In this document: one piece after another, positions 1 through 9,200 of the stretch
How positions within the stretch are numbered: the first letter of the stretch is position 1
How the letters are laid out: every line of letters begins with the position of its first letter
Source of the DNA: Dehalococcoidales bacterium
GTDB taxonomy: Bacteria; Chloroflexota; Dehalococcoidia; Dehalococcoidales; UBA3254
DNA length: 64,000 nt
NCBI GenBank assembly: GCA_016926695.1
Contig: JAFGOB010000150.1
Coordinates: 8,936 to 72,935, forward strand
Direction: 5' to 3'
Program-made: the position numbers and the translations under genes
The notes under the pieces: model-generated
Database searches by the model: none
Told to the model about the DNA's origin: nothing
The model's input: the letters and a program-made list of their open reading frames with translations, nothing else

Positions 1-596
1 TAGCTTGAAGTGCCATATTTGGCAGATAAAAGACCTACTCGTTCACCATTTTTGAGATAGACTTCCTGTAAACGATTATCTTCATTCCTAATTTTCACAT
101 CTTTTGGAAGAATATATAAGAAAACGATCCCTCTGTCCAAGGTATTTACAGCAACACAATAATTCAGATTCCCATTTGCACCCAATCGTGAGTTTATTTT
201 GACTAAACCAGCTGCTACTCCTTTATCAACAAGCTTATCTCGGAATAGCGTCATGGATTCTTCATCAGAGTGATTAACGCTTGATAATGGCAGTACATCG
301 CTTATTAAAGGAGTGGCAATATCAACCAAATTGCTCCAATAGAGATTTGCTGTCTGCATAGATTTCGATGGTGAAGGTGATTCTGTACTACTGAAGTTAT
401 TGTTTGATGTTGGCGTAGGTAACAACCAGGTATTATCAGAAGGAGAGTTTGCTGCTGGGGTTAACTTTGATAGTGTAGCGATCGTATCTTGTATTTGTGG
501 CGTGTAAATAGGCGCCGGTGGGGCTGACGAACAAGAAGAAGATACTACTATTAGTATCATTGATAGTAAACTGGCCAAACTGAAAACCTTCTTCAT
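1..596 (-). CDS. Putative lipoprotein, C-terminus cut by window edge
   Basis: The frame opens at the ATG complementary to 594-596 and runs off the left edge without a stop (about 198 residues seen). It begins MKKVFSLASLLSMILIVV and then SSSCSS, a lipoprotein signal with the lipobox cysteine near residue 22. A Ser/Thr/Pro-rich linker follows, then a globular part of no family I recognise. Its ATG overlaps the TGA of the TPR gene (ATGA), so it is translationally coupled and is the twelfth gene of the chaperone-kinase operon. The protein should sit on the outer face of the membrane. Function unknown. Confidence 0.75.
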   Translation of the reverse strand, partial: MKKVFSLASLLSMILIVVSSSCSSAPPAPIYTPQIQDTIATLSKLTPAANSPSDNTWLLPTPTSNNNFSSTESPSPSKSMQTANLYWSNLVDIATPLISDVLPLSSVNHSDEESMTLFRDKLVDKGVAAGLVKINSRLGANGNLNYCVAVNTLDRGIVFLYILPKDVKIRNEDNRLQEVYLKNGERVGLLSAKYGTSS

Positions 597-1780
597 TCGA
601 CTTCCCCTTCAGTTAGACTTTCCCTCAACAAGGAGGATCTGTATTCGGACATTTTATCAAGACGCTGTTGAAAAAACTTAATATCAATTTTTTCAACAGC
701 CTTACGAAACCAGGATTTGGATTGTTCAATGTCTCCTGATGCCAGATTGCATAATCCCAAATAATAAAAGGTCCTATAATCATCGATTCCCTTTTCTATG
801 GCATCCAAAAGCCTTTCGGTAGATTTGTCATATTTCCCAAGATAATAGTAAGCTATGCCCGATAAAAGAATTTTCGAATTGCTCAAATATTTCTGGTTTT
901 CGGTTTTTATACTAAGTTGTTTATTAGATTCTTCCCCTAACTGTGAGTTAGACTCATCATTAAGGTTACCTTCAGGCTCAATATATTCGAGTACATGTGA
1001 AAAATCATTCCTCTGGAAATGGAAATCTATCAATTGGTCTCTAGCTTCTTCGAGTTCCGGATACACATTCAAAGCTTTTTTATATTCCTCAATAGCTGAA
1101 GAAAGATTAGTTGATGAAATTTTCATACCTTCTAAATAATGGATATAAGCCGATAGTTTTCTTTTATTGCGAAAATACCTGATTCTGTAATTCATCGTCC
1201 AGATAGAATACACCAGGTTGTCAAATAATTGAATTATTTTATTATGAGATGTGAGATTTTCTTCAGGAACAATCTCAGTAGATTTCAACTCTTCATTGGT
1301 TTTTACAAGGTGCAACTCACAGAGAAAAAGAAGCCGGCTCTGAAATTCCAAATTTGTATTCTTGAATTCTATCTTCAGCTGTTTAAAAGCATTATCGTTA
1401 TGTTGTTTAGCCAAGACAGAGAGGTTACGAAGGCATAGTGTTAGAGTATTATTTGGATCAATCGATAAGGACTTATCCAGCGTTTGTATTGCCGCATCGA
1501 ACATACAGTTATCATAGTGAATTCTGCCGAGGAACATGTAATATACGGAATTCATGGGATTTAAATCTATAGCGATTTGCACTGTAGCGATTGCTTTATC
1601 ATATTCATTCTTATCAGATAAAGCTAATGCCTTATGCAGTAATATTCCGCCGTTGTTTGGAATCAATAGAAGAGCTTGATCAAATGCTATAAGAGCCTCA
1701 TCTAACCGGCCTTTCGATACAAAATCTTGGCCTTTGGAAAATAAGAGATCGGATTTAAATAATTTAATTATTCTTTTCAT
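593..1780 (-). CDS. TPR-repeat protein
   Basis: The protein has about 395 residues. TPR units are visible near the N-terminus (SKGRLDEALIAFDQALLLIP, then units ending in NPMN and DPNN) and again at the C-terminus (AYYYLGKYDKSTERLLDAIE, YYLGLCNLASGDIEQSKSWF). The middle is helical and less regular. I prefer the ATG at 1778-1780 (MKRIIKLFK) over the upstream in-frame start at 1858, because AAAGG lies about nine bases before it and homology-like content begins there. TPRs are protein-interaction scaffolds. In this operon it plausibly links the Hsp70 machinery to clients or to the downstream lipoprotein, which is inference. Confidence 0.8.
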   Translation of the reverse strand: MKRIIKLFKSDLLFSKGQDFVSKGRLDEALIAFDQALLLIPNNGGILLHKALALSDKNEYDKAIATVQIAIDLNPMNSVYYMFLGRIHYDNCMFDAAIQTLDKSLSIDPNNTLTLCLRNLSVLAKQHNDNAFKQLKIEFKNTNLEFQSRLLFLCELHLVKTNEELKSTEIVPEENLTSHNKIIQLFDNLVYSIWTMNYRIRYFRNKRKLSAYIHYLEGMKISSTNLSSAIEEYKKALNVYPELEEARDQLIDFHFQRNDFSHVLEYIEPEGNLNDESNSQLGEESNKQLSIKTENQKYLSNSKILLSGIAYYYLGKYDKSTERLLDAIEKGIDDYRTFYYLGLCNLASGDIEQSKSWFRKAVEKIDIKFFQQRLDKMSEYRSSLLRESLTEGEVE

Positions 1781-1905
1781 GAAAGCTACCTTTAAATTTT
1801 TATGAAATTTGATACAAATTCCTTCATATTTGTAATTTTCCGTTCGGATAATCACCATAATTGAATAACAATCAATATAAGATTGTAACTTCTCTCAATT
1901 CAGTT

Positions 1906-2577
1906 TTATCTCGGCTGCGTACATAACGTATTTTTTATCCAATCTGCTATAACGCTGTTAGACGGAGGGTCACCATACCAGACGGTGGTTCTATATTTCT
2001 CAACACGGATCGAATCGGGTAACTTTGGGCCGGGAAATGAAGTCTTTTTAATGCTCTGGTTATTGAATATGATGGATGCGGCGTAAACTACCTGATAGCC
2101 GGTAATACTGCTGGTAGTGCTTCCATATCTAGCCGATTCACCTGTCGTTTTCGTGATACTCACTAAATAGGCATCATTTATGTCGGCAACTGTTTTTGGC
2201 CAGTACGAAGACGGTATCAACTCCTGGATTCCAGTACAGAGTTTGCCGGTATCTGACCAAACGACTAATATGGGAGCTGGTTGGATAGCATTAAGGTTAG
2301 CTGACGTTGCATTTGAAATTCTTGTTACCAGTTGTGTTGAAACCAAGTCCGTCAATGATTGGACCTTCAAAAAAGGGTTTTCTGGAGTCGCAACTGTGGC
2401 CGTCGTTGATTGCACCTTTGTTGTTGGGCTGGCAGCATATTGAGTATTGGTATTATATTGGTTTTTTGTCGGGCTTTCTGCAGATTGATTATGGGTATCA
2501 TATGAAGTGTAAAGAATTATCAGGCCAATAGCAATGGCAACAGATATTGTTATCCGTATGATCCTGTCCTTTTTCAA
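1906..2577 (-). CDS. Membrane-anchored hypothetical protein
   Basis: The protein has 223 residues. Residues 7-23 form one hydrophobic segment after a positive N-terminus (MKKDRIIR), which predicts a signal anchor with the rest outside the cell. Residues 28-70 are Ser/Thr/Asn/Gln-rich and low in complexity. The C-terminal 150 residues look folded and contain two cysteines (in KLCTG and TLCTQ) that could pair. I recognise no family. It lies 26 bp after the small TPR gene and 125 bp before the larger one, so it belongs to the same operon. Together with the lipoprotein it gives the operon two extracytoplasmic products. Confidence 0.7.
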   Translation of the reverse strand: MKKDRIIRITISVAIAIGLIILYTSYDTHNQSAESPTKNQYNTNTQYAASPTTKVQSTTATVATPENPFLKVQSLTDLVSTQLVTRISNATSANLNAIQPAPILVVWSDTGKLCTGIQELIPSSYWPKTVADINDAYLVSITKTTGESARYGSTTSSITGYQVVYAASIIFNNQSIKKTSFPGPKLPDSIRVEKYRTTVWYGDPPSNSVIADWIKNTLCTQPR

Positions 2578-2603
2578 TTAAACTCTCCTGGATATCATCT
2601 GGA

Positions 2604-2954
2604 TCAATTTGTTAATAATTCAGCACAGCGCAAAAGGGCTTTTAAAATATGTTTATTAGAAGGTTCCATTTGCAAAGCGCGTAGCCATAGCACCTGAGCC
2701 TCTCTTATCTTCTTCTGTTGGGCATATACCTTTGCCAGCAAATCAATGATGTGTACTGGCGCACCTGGTTTGTTGGCTAGGGGTTGCAGGAGAAGCTCGG
2801 CCTGCTGTAGATCACCTTTCCGGGCCAAATTTGCCGCTCTAGCAAGAATCCCCGATTCTATTAATCCATTCAGCGATTCGCTCAAACTATCTACATTTTC
2901 TAGCTGAATTTTCAGGGGATTAATATTTGGCTGGCCTGAGATTTTTAACTTCAT
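2604..2954 (-). CDS. Small TPR-like protein
   Basis: The protein has 116 residues. The C-terminal half carries tetratricopeptide-like helices (ARKGDLQQAELLLQPLANKP, KIREAQVLWLRALQMEPSNK). The first 35 residues are polar and may be a strand-rich cap. It starts 13 bp after the Hsp70 stop codon, so the two are almost certainly co-transcribed and may work together. Several Hsp70 co-chaperones bind through TPR domains, although those usually recognise EEVD tails, and this Hsp70 ends in a different sequence. No other function can be read from the sequence. Confidence 0.75.
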   Translation of the reverse strand: MKLKISGQPNINPLKIQLENVDSLSESLNGLIESGILARAANLARKGDLQQAELLLQPLANKPGAPVHIIDLLAKVYAQQKKIREAQVLWLRALQMEPSNKHILKALLRCAELLTN

Positions 2955-2967
2955 TTTTTAGCCTTCC

Positions 2968-5460
2968 TTACCGATTAATCGGCATTGTAGTGCCACCATA
3001 CCCTTGTATCTCCTTTTGCTCATCTGCCGGAAGAAGACCCCAGAGTTGTCGCACCACTGTCTTTAAAGCATCGAGGTTATTAGAATCGATGGCTCCCCGA
3101 CCCTGTATTATGAGCCGTTCCGCTAGTTGCTGGTCTTTCATATGGGGTTTTCGTTTCTCTATATCTTCGAGCTGACCTACCCACCATCCCGGCTGCTTAA
3201 AACAAATCCTCCAATAAAGCCCTTCAAGATATTCGAGCTTCTGTTTAATGAGACCAACATCATTAGATTCTATGGCAGCATTTATTTCTTTCTCCAGAGC
3301 ATTAAAGTTCTGTTTCTCCTCTTCATCACCGAATTTATCAACTATACCTCTCATATACTCTGCTTCATCGTGAGCCTTGGAAATAATTAAAGGCTCTTCA
3401 AGAGCATCTTCAGCTTCATCCAGAATGATTTTAAGATCGACAAGGCGTTTTTGGCATTTATCAGCTGCATCCGGGTCAGCGGGAGCGGCAGCGAGTGAAG
3501 TTTCTATGTCATGTAGCATGCCCTCATCCTCAATCTTTTGAATTGGCTTCTCAACTTGAGTAATTCCAGCCTGTTGGGCATTATCGCGGACTTTTTGTAA
3601 CCGCTCCATTTGGTGTTTATAATCGGTCTCTAATTTTTGGGGTTCAGCAGTTGTCTTACCTAGTTTCAGGATATCTTCAAAAATTTCGTCGAGTATAGGG
3701 ACATATGCCTTGACATGTATTAAACGTGATTCGTCCATATCAATAGTTATCTCGACTTCGCTCTCGAGAGGCAAATCACGTTTAATTTTATCTCCGGTAA
3801 TAATTAAGTTTCCTATTAGGGTATTCCTATCAGCATGTTTCGTAGTCTCTCCTTCGACAACAGGGATACGAAGAAGTGTACCAGATTCTCCCTTTCTGAT
3901 GGAGATAGTAGTACGATGAATTTCCCGCCGATGTGCCGGTAATGGTGTCCCTTTAGACAAAAATGGTTGCATTTCGCCATTTGCCAGGGCTACTCCGATG
4001 CAATGAAGAAGCGGCTGATTGGAAATTGTCATCCCAATGGCGTAATTGAATCTATCTGGAACGGTTTTACAGAGATTCCCCGCTGCATCGGTTAGTTCTA
4101 TAAGAAATTCATTCGTTTGCTCTCCGGCATGGACTGTGGTCATGAATTTCCCATCGGCCGATAAAGGGACCCTGCCGCTACGCCATCGAGTTTTTAATTC
4201 AGTGAATTCGATTTTATAACCGGTTAATGGCTTTCCATCAGGGGCATATATCTTACCGCCTATCATCGGGTCTGGGTCATTTCCAATTGGCTCATAGTTT
4301 AGTTCCAAAGAGAATTGCCCCGGGACAAGAATAGGCATGTTATTAACTTTCTTTGACATCGGCTGTGTTCGGGCGAATATTGCAGCGCCTTGGGCATTTA
4401 CTGTCAGAGGATCCACACTGAATTCAAGCGTAATTCTCAATTTTTCCTTGAGCATATCTCGTACAATCGGAGTCCTGGTAGGACCACCAACCAGAATTAG
4501 TTTCTCAATGTTATCTGGAGATAGCCTCTTTTCTTCCAAAGCTGCTTTACATCTATTGATAGATCGCTCTATAAAAGGTTCGATCAAGGGCTCAATTTCA
4601 TTGCGTTTAAGCTCGTATTCAAAACTAATCGGCATACCTTTATCATCAATACAGAGCGGATCGATTGTTATTACTATTGAATCGTCATTTGATAATGCGA
4701 TCTTGGCTTGCTCCGCTTTCAGTTTAAGTTTGGCAAAGGCGGCATTCCATTTGGGGTTAACCCGATTGAAGTCGGATAAAGCATATTCTTTGGTAAGTGC
4801 TGGCACTAATAATCTTTCAACAATATCCCAATCAATAAGCTTTCCGCCTAAATGATTATCACCACTATGGTTGACTACCAGGATTTGACCATCACGAACC
4901 TGAATGATTGCGACATCAAAGGTACCACCGCCGAGGTCGTAGACCATCCAGAATACCCTGTCACTCTTACTCTGGAAGCCATAGGCTAGCGCGGCGGCGA
5001 CCGGCTCCTGGATTAACGGGCTGAAAGATAAGCCCGCCAGTTTGGCAGCTTTGTTTGTAGCATCACACTGCGGTAACTCAAAGGCGGCTGGCACGCTAAT
5101 GACAGCTGCCGTTACTTTTTCACCTGTTCGCTTTTCAACACTGTTGCGTAAAGATTTTAAAACTTCGGCTGAGAGTTCTTCCGGAAACATTTGACGTTCG
5201 CTAGCGGCGAAACGATATACCCTGGAAGTACCCATCTGAAGCTTAAACTCAGAATAAGTATTTGCGCTATCACTCTCCAGGCGGTCTTTAGCGTTACGGC
5301 CCACATAAATCCTCCCCTTGCTGTCAATCCAAACAGCAGAGGGAGTATATTCCATATCATCGTTATTCTTGAATACGGTTGTTCCAGACCCGTTGAACAC
5401 TGCAATTTTGCTATTGGTTGTGCCCAAATCGATGCCAAAATCTATAGTTGCTCTTTCCAT
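2968..5460 (-). CDS. Divergent Hsp70 (DnaK-like) chaperone with inserted beta domain
   Basis: The protein has 830 residues, against about 640 for normal DnaK. The ATPase domain (about 5-365) is intact: phosphate-1 GIDLGTTNSK (9-18), phosphate-2 YDLGGGTFDV (174-183) and the adenosine motif LILVGGPTRTP (321-331). Residues about 395-480 form an extra block of strand-like sequence (GGKIYAPDGKPL, then SADGKFMTTV) resembling a carboxypeptidase-regulatory or Cna-B-like beta-sandwich. It separates the ATPase domain from a degenerate substrate-binding beta domain (about 483-590). The last 240 residues are helical. The housekeeping DnaK is presumably elsewhere. The gene is followed by small TPR genes and preceded by the GrpE-like gene. 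Confidence 0.9.
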   Translation of the reverse strand: MERATIDFGIDLGTTNSKIAVFNGSGTTVFKNNDDMEYTPSAVWIDSKGRIYVGRNAKDRLESDSANTYSEFKLQMGTSRVYRFAASERQMFPEELSAEVLKSLRNSVEKRTGEKVTAAVISVPAAFELPQCDATNKAAKLAGLSFSPLIQEPVAAALAYGFQSKSDRVFWMVYDLGGGTFDVAIIQVRDGQILVVNHSGDNHLGGKLIDWDIVERLLVPALTKEYALSDFNRVNPKWNAAFAKLKLKAEQAKIALSNDDSIVITIDPLCIDDKGMPISFEYELKRNEIEPLIEPFIERSINRCKAALEEKRLSPDNIEKLILVGGPTRTPIVRDMLKEKLRITLEFSVDPLTVNAQGAAIFARTQPMSKKVNNMPILVPGQFSLELNYEPIGNDPDPMIGGKIYAPDGKPLTGYKIEFTELKTRWRSGRVPLSADGKFMTTVHAGEQTNEFLIELTDAAGNLCKTVPDRFNYAIGMTISNQPLLHCIGVALANGEMQPFLSKGTPLPAHRREIHRTTISIRKGESGTLLRIPVVEGETTKHADRNTLIGNLIITGDKIKRDLPLESEVEITIDMDESRLIHVKAYVPILDEIFEDILKLGKTTAEPQKLETDYKHQMERLQKVRDNAQQAGITQVEKPIQKIEDEGMLHDIETSLAAAPADPDAADKCQKRLVDLKIILDEAEDALEEPLIISKAHDEAEYMRGIVDKFGDEEEKQNFNALEKEINAAIESNDVGLIKQKLEYLEGLYWRICFKQPGWWVGQLEDIEKRKPHMKDQQLAERLIIQGRGAIDSNNLDALKTVVRQLWGLLPADEQKEIQGYGGTTMPINR

Positions 5461-5527
5461 TTTTTCTTATCACTCCTTTTAGTTAGCCGGCGGATTATGG
5501 GACATGACGGTTCATGAAATCATTCTT

Positions 5528-6031
5528 TTACTTTGGTGTATCTTCGAATGAAACCTTTTCAGGTACTCCGACAATGACCTGCCCCATTTGAATCATTTTA
5601 TCCTTATGGTAAATCGTTGGTTTGATTGTCTCGATAACCTGCTCTTTCGTGATGCCTTGCGTCGGCTGGAATGCGATGACGTTTAATGCCATGCCGCCAT
5701 CATATTTTTCTCCAGTGTGGTCTTTAATCTCTAGACCTCCCTGGACTAAAGCGTCCCAAACAGACTCCAAATCCCGGGAAACTCGCTTAATCGTTTCTGA
5801 CGTCTCGTTGGTTGTGGTCAATCTTCTCTGGAGCCTCCAAGCAGTGGTGCCAATTTCCGTCGTTAGTTTGATCAGTCCATCGTCTTTTTCAGGTTTTAAT
5901 TCAGTATTGGCTAGTTGAGATTTCAACAAATTAACAATCTTATACAGATTATCATCATATTTCGATGCCTTCGGCGCTTCGATCCTGAAATCTTTAGAAT
6001 AACTAAAAAACTGTCTCAGACTTTCTAGCAT
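5528..6031 (-). CDS. GrpE-like nucleotide exchange factor
   Basis: The protein has 167 residues. A charged, helical N-terminal two thirds ends in a short strand-rich tail (IETIKPTIYHKDKMIQMGQV) that resembles the GrpE beta domain, which pushes ADP out of Hsp70. The long coiled-coil stalk of classical GrpE is shortened and sequence similarity is weak. The assignment therefore leans on context, since the gene lies between the J-like gene (16 bp upstream) and the Hsp70 gene (67 bp downstream), the usual chaperone triad. It could alternatively be an unrelated helical adaptor. Confidence 0.65.
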   Translation of the reverse strand: MLESLRQFFSYSKDFRIEAPKASKYDDNLYKIVNLLKSQLANTELKPEKDDGLIKLTTEIGTTAWRLQRRLTTTNETSETIKRVSRDLESVWDALVQGGLEIKDHTGEKYDGGMALNVIAFQPTQGITKEQVIETIKPTIYHKDKMIQMGQVIVGVPEKVSFEDTPK

Positions 6032-6047
6032 TATTTTATCCTCATTT

Positions 6048-7634
6048 TTAACTTACCCCGGGCGGTTTATCACCTACTCCCCAGCCTTGAGATATCAATT
6101 TTACAATGTCGGGAAAAGTTAATTTATATTTTTCTGGGAATACTTTATCGGGTTTAGAAAGAGGAGCCAAAATTAATCCTATTATCAAACATCCTACAAA
6201 AAAAGCACATCCGATCCATCCATTAGTATTTACTCCAGTAACTACGGCTAGAATAATACCTAATATGGCACCTAACCAGCCAATTAGTATTTTTCTTCCA
6301 TGAATAGATTTACAATGCTTGCAGCGCGGCACAGCAACAGCCAATTTCCGCCAAGTATATTTCGTGCTTGTCCATCCTGCCTGACTCTGTACGTCTCCAT
6401 ACATATTGACCTTAAGTACAGCTTCATCTTCGGAAGGATTTTGTCCACAGAACCAACAGGTATTGTATCTCAGGTTATTGGAGACTATCTCTATATTCGT
6501 TTCAATTCTTTGCCTTATCGACGCGCTCGTTGAAATTGATAATGCATGGTTAGCTAATTCTAGCGACCTCTTATGATCAGAAGTCTTATTCCCGAAGGTT
6601 ATTGTTGAACTCAAAATTTGAGAGGCTACTTCATCATGCGCCGACTCGCGGGTAGGATGACCATTGGGTAAAAGTGTATCTATCGTGTTCAGAAAAATGG
6701 ATGTATTCTCGATTAATTTTATTGCAACTTCATCAGCATGTTCAGGAGATTTGTTAGTCTCGGTTTCTGAATTTGTACAGAGAACCTTGATACGATCCCG
6801 CATTGGCTCCACTGCTCTGCGAAGAGCATTTTCAATCACATCCTTATCGAAATCCGAACCGTTTATTAGATTTATGTGAAAAAGTGCCTCTTCATTACTG
6901 TTTTTTTGTACAGCCTTGGCAGCCAGCAAAGCGTTGATTGAGATGATAGCTGAAGGCGCTTCAGATCGAATTCTATAGCCGCTTCCCGATGTCAAACGAG
7001 GGTCGTCTAGCTCATCAATTCTCTGCTTTAACCTCTGCCAAAAACACTCATTATTTAATAAAATATTCCATCTTGAATAAGCTTCTTTCCAATAAAAACG
7101 TTTCTGCTCAATTTGTTTTTTAGATAAGGATTGAGCTGTTTCTGTATATTCAAGATCCAAAGCTAAAGCGTGATACAGAATAGCCAGATTGTGGGTCGAT
7201 ACATGAGACTCACTATTTTGCATTTCATTTCGTTTCCAAATAGATATGGCATCCAACAGGTTATTCTGTATCAATGCTGTTAGCGCCACATCCGCATCAA
7301 CAGGAGAAGCTTGAAGAGGCCAAAACCAGAATAATTCATCAATTAATCGAGACTCAGGATCAACTAACCTCTGGTAGGCTGTTTGCCTGGCTTCGGTGTC
7401 AGGCGCTGGGTTAAGATATAGAGCACCTCTTTCGGCAAACCCGTTATTTCCAAATTTTTCTACAAGATCAAGTTTTCGCATTTGGGAAGAAATTTCTCTT
7501 GGCGAAGCAGTTACTGGTAGCTCCAATATCCGAAAGGAGTTTAATCGGAAGATATCCGGGTTTGCTATTTTTAGCAATATATCGCTGCCTCTATCTTTTA
7601 GGTCGGCATTGTCTTCTTGATAACCATCTACCAT
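6048..7634 (-). CDS. J-domain-like membrane protein lacking HPD, with zinc-ribbon motifs
   Basis: The protein has 528 residues. Residues 32-106 follow a J-domain pattern (FRILELPVTASPREIS, later AYQRLVDPESRLIDELF), but the catalytic HPD between helices II and III is absent. A long helical region follows. Near the C-terminus are two Cys pairs, CWFC (393-396) and CKHC (438-441), which could bind zinc, and then two hydrophobic segments (about 448-466 and 472-490). The protein is probably membrane-held with its bulk in the cytosol. In the family, HPD triggers Hsp70 ATP hydrolysis. Its loss suggests a recruiting rather than a stimulating role, which is inference. Confidence 0.7.
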   Translation of the reverse strand: MVDGYQEDNADLKDRGSDILLKIANPDIFRLNSFRILELPVTASPREISSQMRKLDLVEKFGNNGFAERGALYLNPAPDTEARQTAYQRLVDPESRLIDELFWFWPLQASPVDADVALTALIQNNLLDAISIWKRNEMQNSESHVSTHNLAILYHALALDLEYTETAQSLSKKQIEQKRFYWKEAYSRWNILLNNECFWQRLKQRIDELDDPRLTSGSGYRIRSEAPSAIISINALLAAKAVQKNSNEEALFHINLINGSDFDKDVIENALRRAVEPMRDRIKVLCTNSETETNKSPEHADEVAIKLIENTSIFLNTIDTLLPNGHPTRESAHDEVASQILSSTITFGNKTSDHKRSLELANHALSISTSASIRQRIETNIEIVSNNLRYNTCWFCGQNPSEDEAVLKVNMYGDVQSQAGWTSTKYTWRKLAVAVPRCKHCKSIHGRKILIGWLGAILGIILAVVTGVNTNGWIGCAFFVGCLIIGLILAPLSKPDKVFPEKYKLTFPDIVKLISQGWGVGDKPPGVS

Positions 7635-7679
7635 TGGCTTGCTCCTTATTCGGTATGCTTACCCTGAATACATTCCAGT

Positions 7680-8771
7680 TTATATCATTATTCCCCGCCG
7701 CCAGAGCTTTAAATGATATCCGTACTTTTCTCTCAAACTTGGCGATTTATTTAAAGCTTCTTCTAGAAGGTCGGCAGCTTCAATTAATTTACTGTAGTCA
7801 TGGGAGAGGCTTAATGCTTTGGCTAACATATCTTCGGCGGTGCTCTTATCAGATTTCGGTAATAACCCGAGAGCGCTTTTGTTCTCATCGGTATTTTTTT
7901 TGTTCTTTGCCGGAATATTGGTTTCTATTGGCTTCCATTTTACCAGATCCTGTAACATTGCCGATGCGTCAGGATAACGGTCATTGGGTTTTATCTCTAA
8001 TGACCGGACTAAGATAGAATCCAAAATTGGGTCTACACGCACGTTAAAATGGCTGGCTGAGATTAGGGGGTTCTTCCACCATTTTTCGTTTTGAAAATCC
8101 ATTACACTATCTACAGGGAATGGCAGATGATCTGTCAATAAAAGATACAACGTTGCTCCTATTCCCCATACATCTGCTGCACAAGAATCCATATTAGACA
8201 AACATTCCGGAGGTTTGAATGCAGGCGTTCCTTTCGCACTTGCTATGAGAGTCAGCGGGTTCACTTTTTTGGCGAGTCCAAAATCGGCAATGCGAATACG
8301 CAGCCCTCCAGTATCGTAGCCTATTAGTATATTTTGTGGCTTAATGTCCCGATGTATAATAGGAGGTTTCTCAGCGTGAGCAACGGATAGACCCATGCAA
8401 ACCTGGCGAATTATTTCTACAACCTCCGATACCGGTGCGAATTCAGATCCATAGGATCTCCAATAATTATCAAGGCTGCCACCAGCAACGTACTCCATTG
8501 TAAAGTAGCCATATTGTTGACCATTGATTTTGGCGGTCCCGGCATCAAAAACACGAATTATATTGGGGTGCCCGATTCTCGAAAGCATCATTGCCTCACC
8601 GAGCTTATCCTCAATTTCCTTGACTGAAGCGCTTGGCGCCTTGAATACTTTCATGGCTTGCCTGCCCAGAAATTTATGCTTGACCCGATATACCTCGGCA
8701 AAAGCTCCTTCCCCAAGGAATCGATCTATTTCATATACATCGTTTATAAGATGACCTTCGACAAAAAGCAT
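7680..8771 (-). CDS. Hanks-type serine/threonine protein kinase
   Basis: The protein has 363 residues. All catalytic elements are visible: glycine loop LGEGAFAEVY (19-28), the ATP-anchoring lysine in AMKVF (K41), HRDIKPQN (140-147), DFG (163-165), the GTPAFKPPE activation segment (181-189) and DVWGIG. The kinase domain ends near residue 270. A charged linker follows and then a short helical, TPR-like tail. No membrane segment or PASTA repeats are present, so this is a soluble kinase, unlike PknB. It is flanked by an FHA gene and the J-like gene. Likely substrates are the FHA-bound partners and chaperone components of the operon, which is inference. Confidence 0.95.
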   Translation of the reverse strand: MLFVEGHLINDVYEIDRFLGEGAFAEVYRVKHKFLGRQAMKVFKAPSASVKEIEDKLGEAMMLSRIGHPNIIRVFDAGTAKINGQQYGYFTMEYVAGGSLDNYWRSYGSEFAPVSEVVEIIRQVCMGLSVAHAEKPPIIHRDIKPQNILIGYDTGGLRIRIADFGLAKKVNPLTLIASAKGTPAFKPPECLSNMDSCAADVWGIGATLYLLLTDHLPFPVDSVMDFQNEKWWKNPLISASHFNVRVDPILDSILVRSLEIKPNDRYPDASAMLQDLVKWKPIETNIPAKNKKNTDENKSALGLLPKSDKSTAEDMLAKALSLSHDYSKLIEAADLLEEALNKSPSLREKYGYHLKLWRRGIMI

Positions 8772-8801
8772 TGAATATTACCGCCTTAAAACCACTACCC
8801 C

Positions 8802-9125
8802 TTATGACTTTAATTCGAATTTCAGCCAGACATTACCGAGCAGAAAAATGTCCCCGGATGAAAGCTGTGTTTCGTCTGTAATGCGTTTTTCATTAAGATA
8901 AGTGCCGTTGGTGCTACCCTTCCCCTCAGAACCCGCGTCAGCTAAGAAGAAAGTGTTATCTATCTGGCTTATGAGAGCATGGTGCCTGGAGGTTCTAATA
9001 TCGTAAGGTAAAAACACATCATCTTCAGGATGTCTTCCTAGATTAATTGGGAATACACTGAACTCAAAAAACTTTCCATCCTCAACCCCGCTCAGTATCT
9101 TGACGATGACGCTATTTGCTGCCAT
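8802..9125 (-). CDS. Single-domain FHA protein
   Basis: The protein has 107 residues and is almost entirely one forkhead-associated domain. The phosphothreonine-binding residues are recognisable: GRHPEDD, the SRHHA serine/histidine pair and the loop STNGTYLN. FHA domains read phosphothreonine marks made by Hanks kinases. The gene ends 30 bp before the kinase start, so it is very probably a direct partner or adaptor of that kinase. No fused effector domain is present. Confidence 0.92.
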   Translation of the reverse strand: MAANSVIVKILSGVEDGKFFEFSVFPINLGRHPEDDVFLPYDIRTSRHHALISQIDNTFFLADAGSEGKGSTNGTYLNEKRITDETQLSSGDIFLLGNVWLKFELKS

Positions 9126-9200
9126 TCAGGCCCTCTTTGAATTTTTCTTCTTAATTAAAAATCCCCCAAAATTGTCAGATATGCTTATACTAAATTTTGT

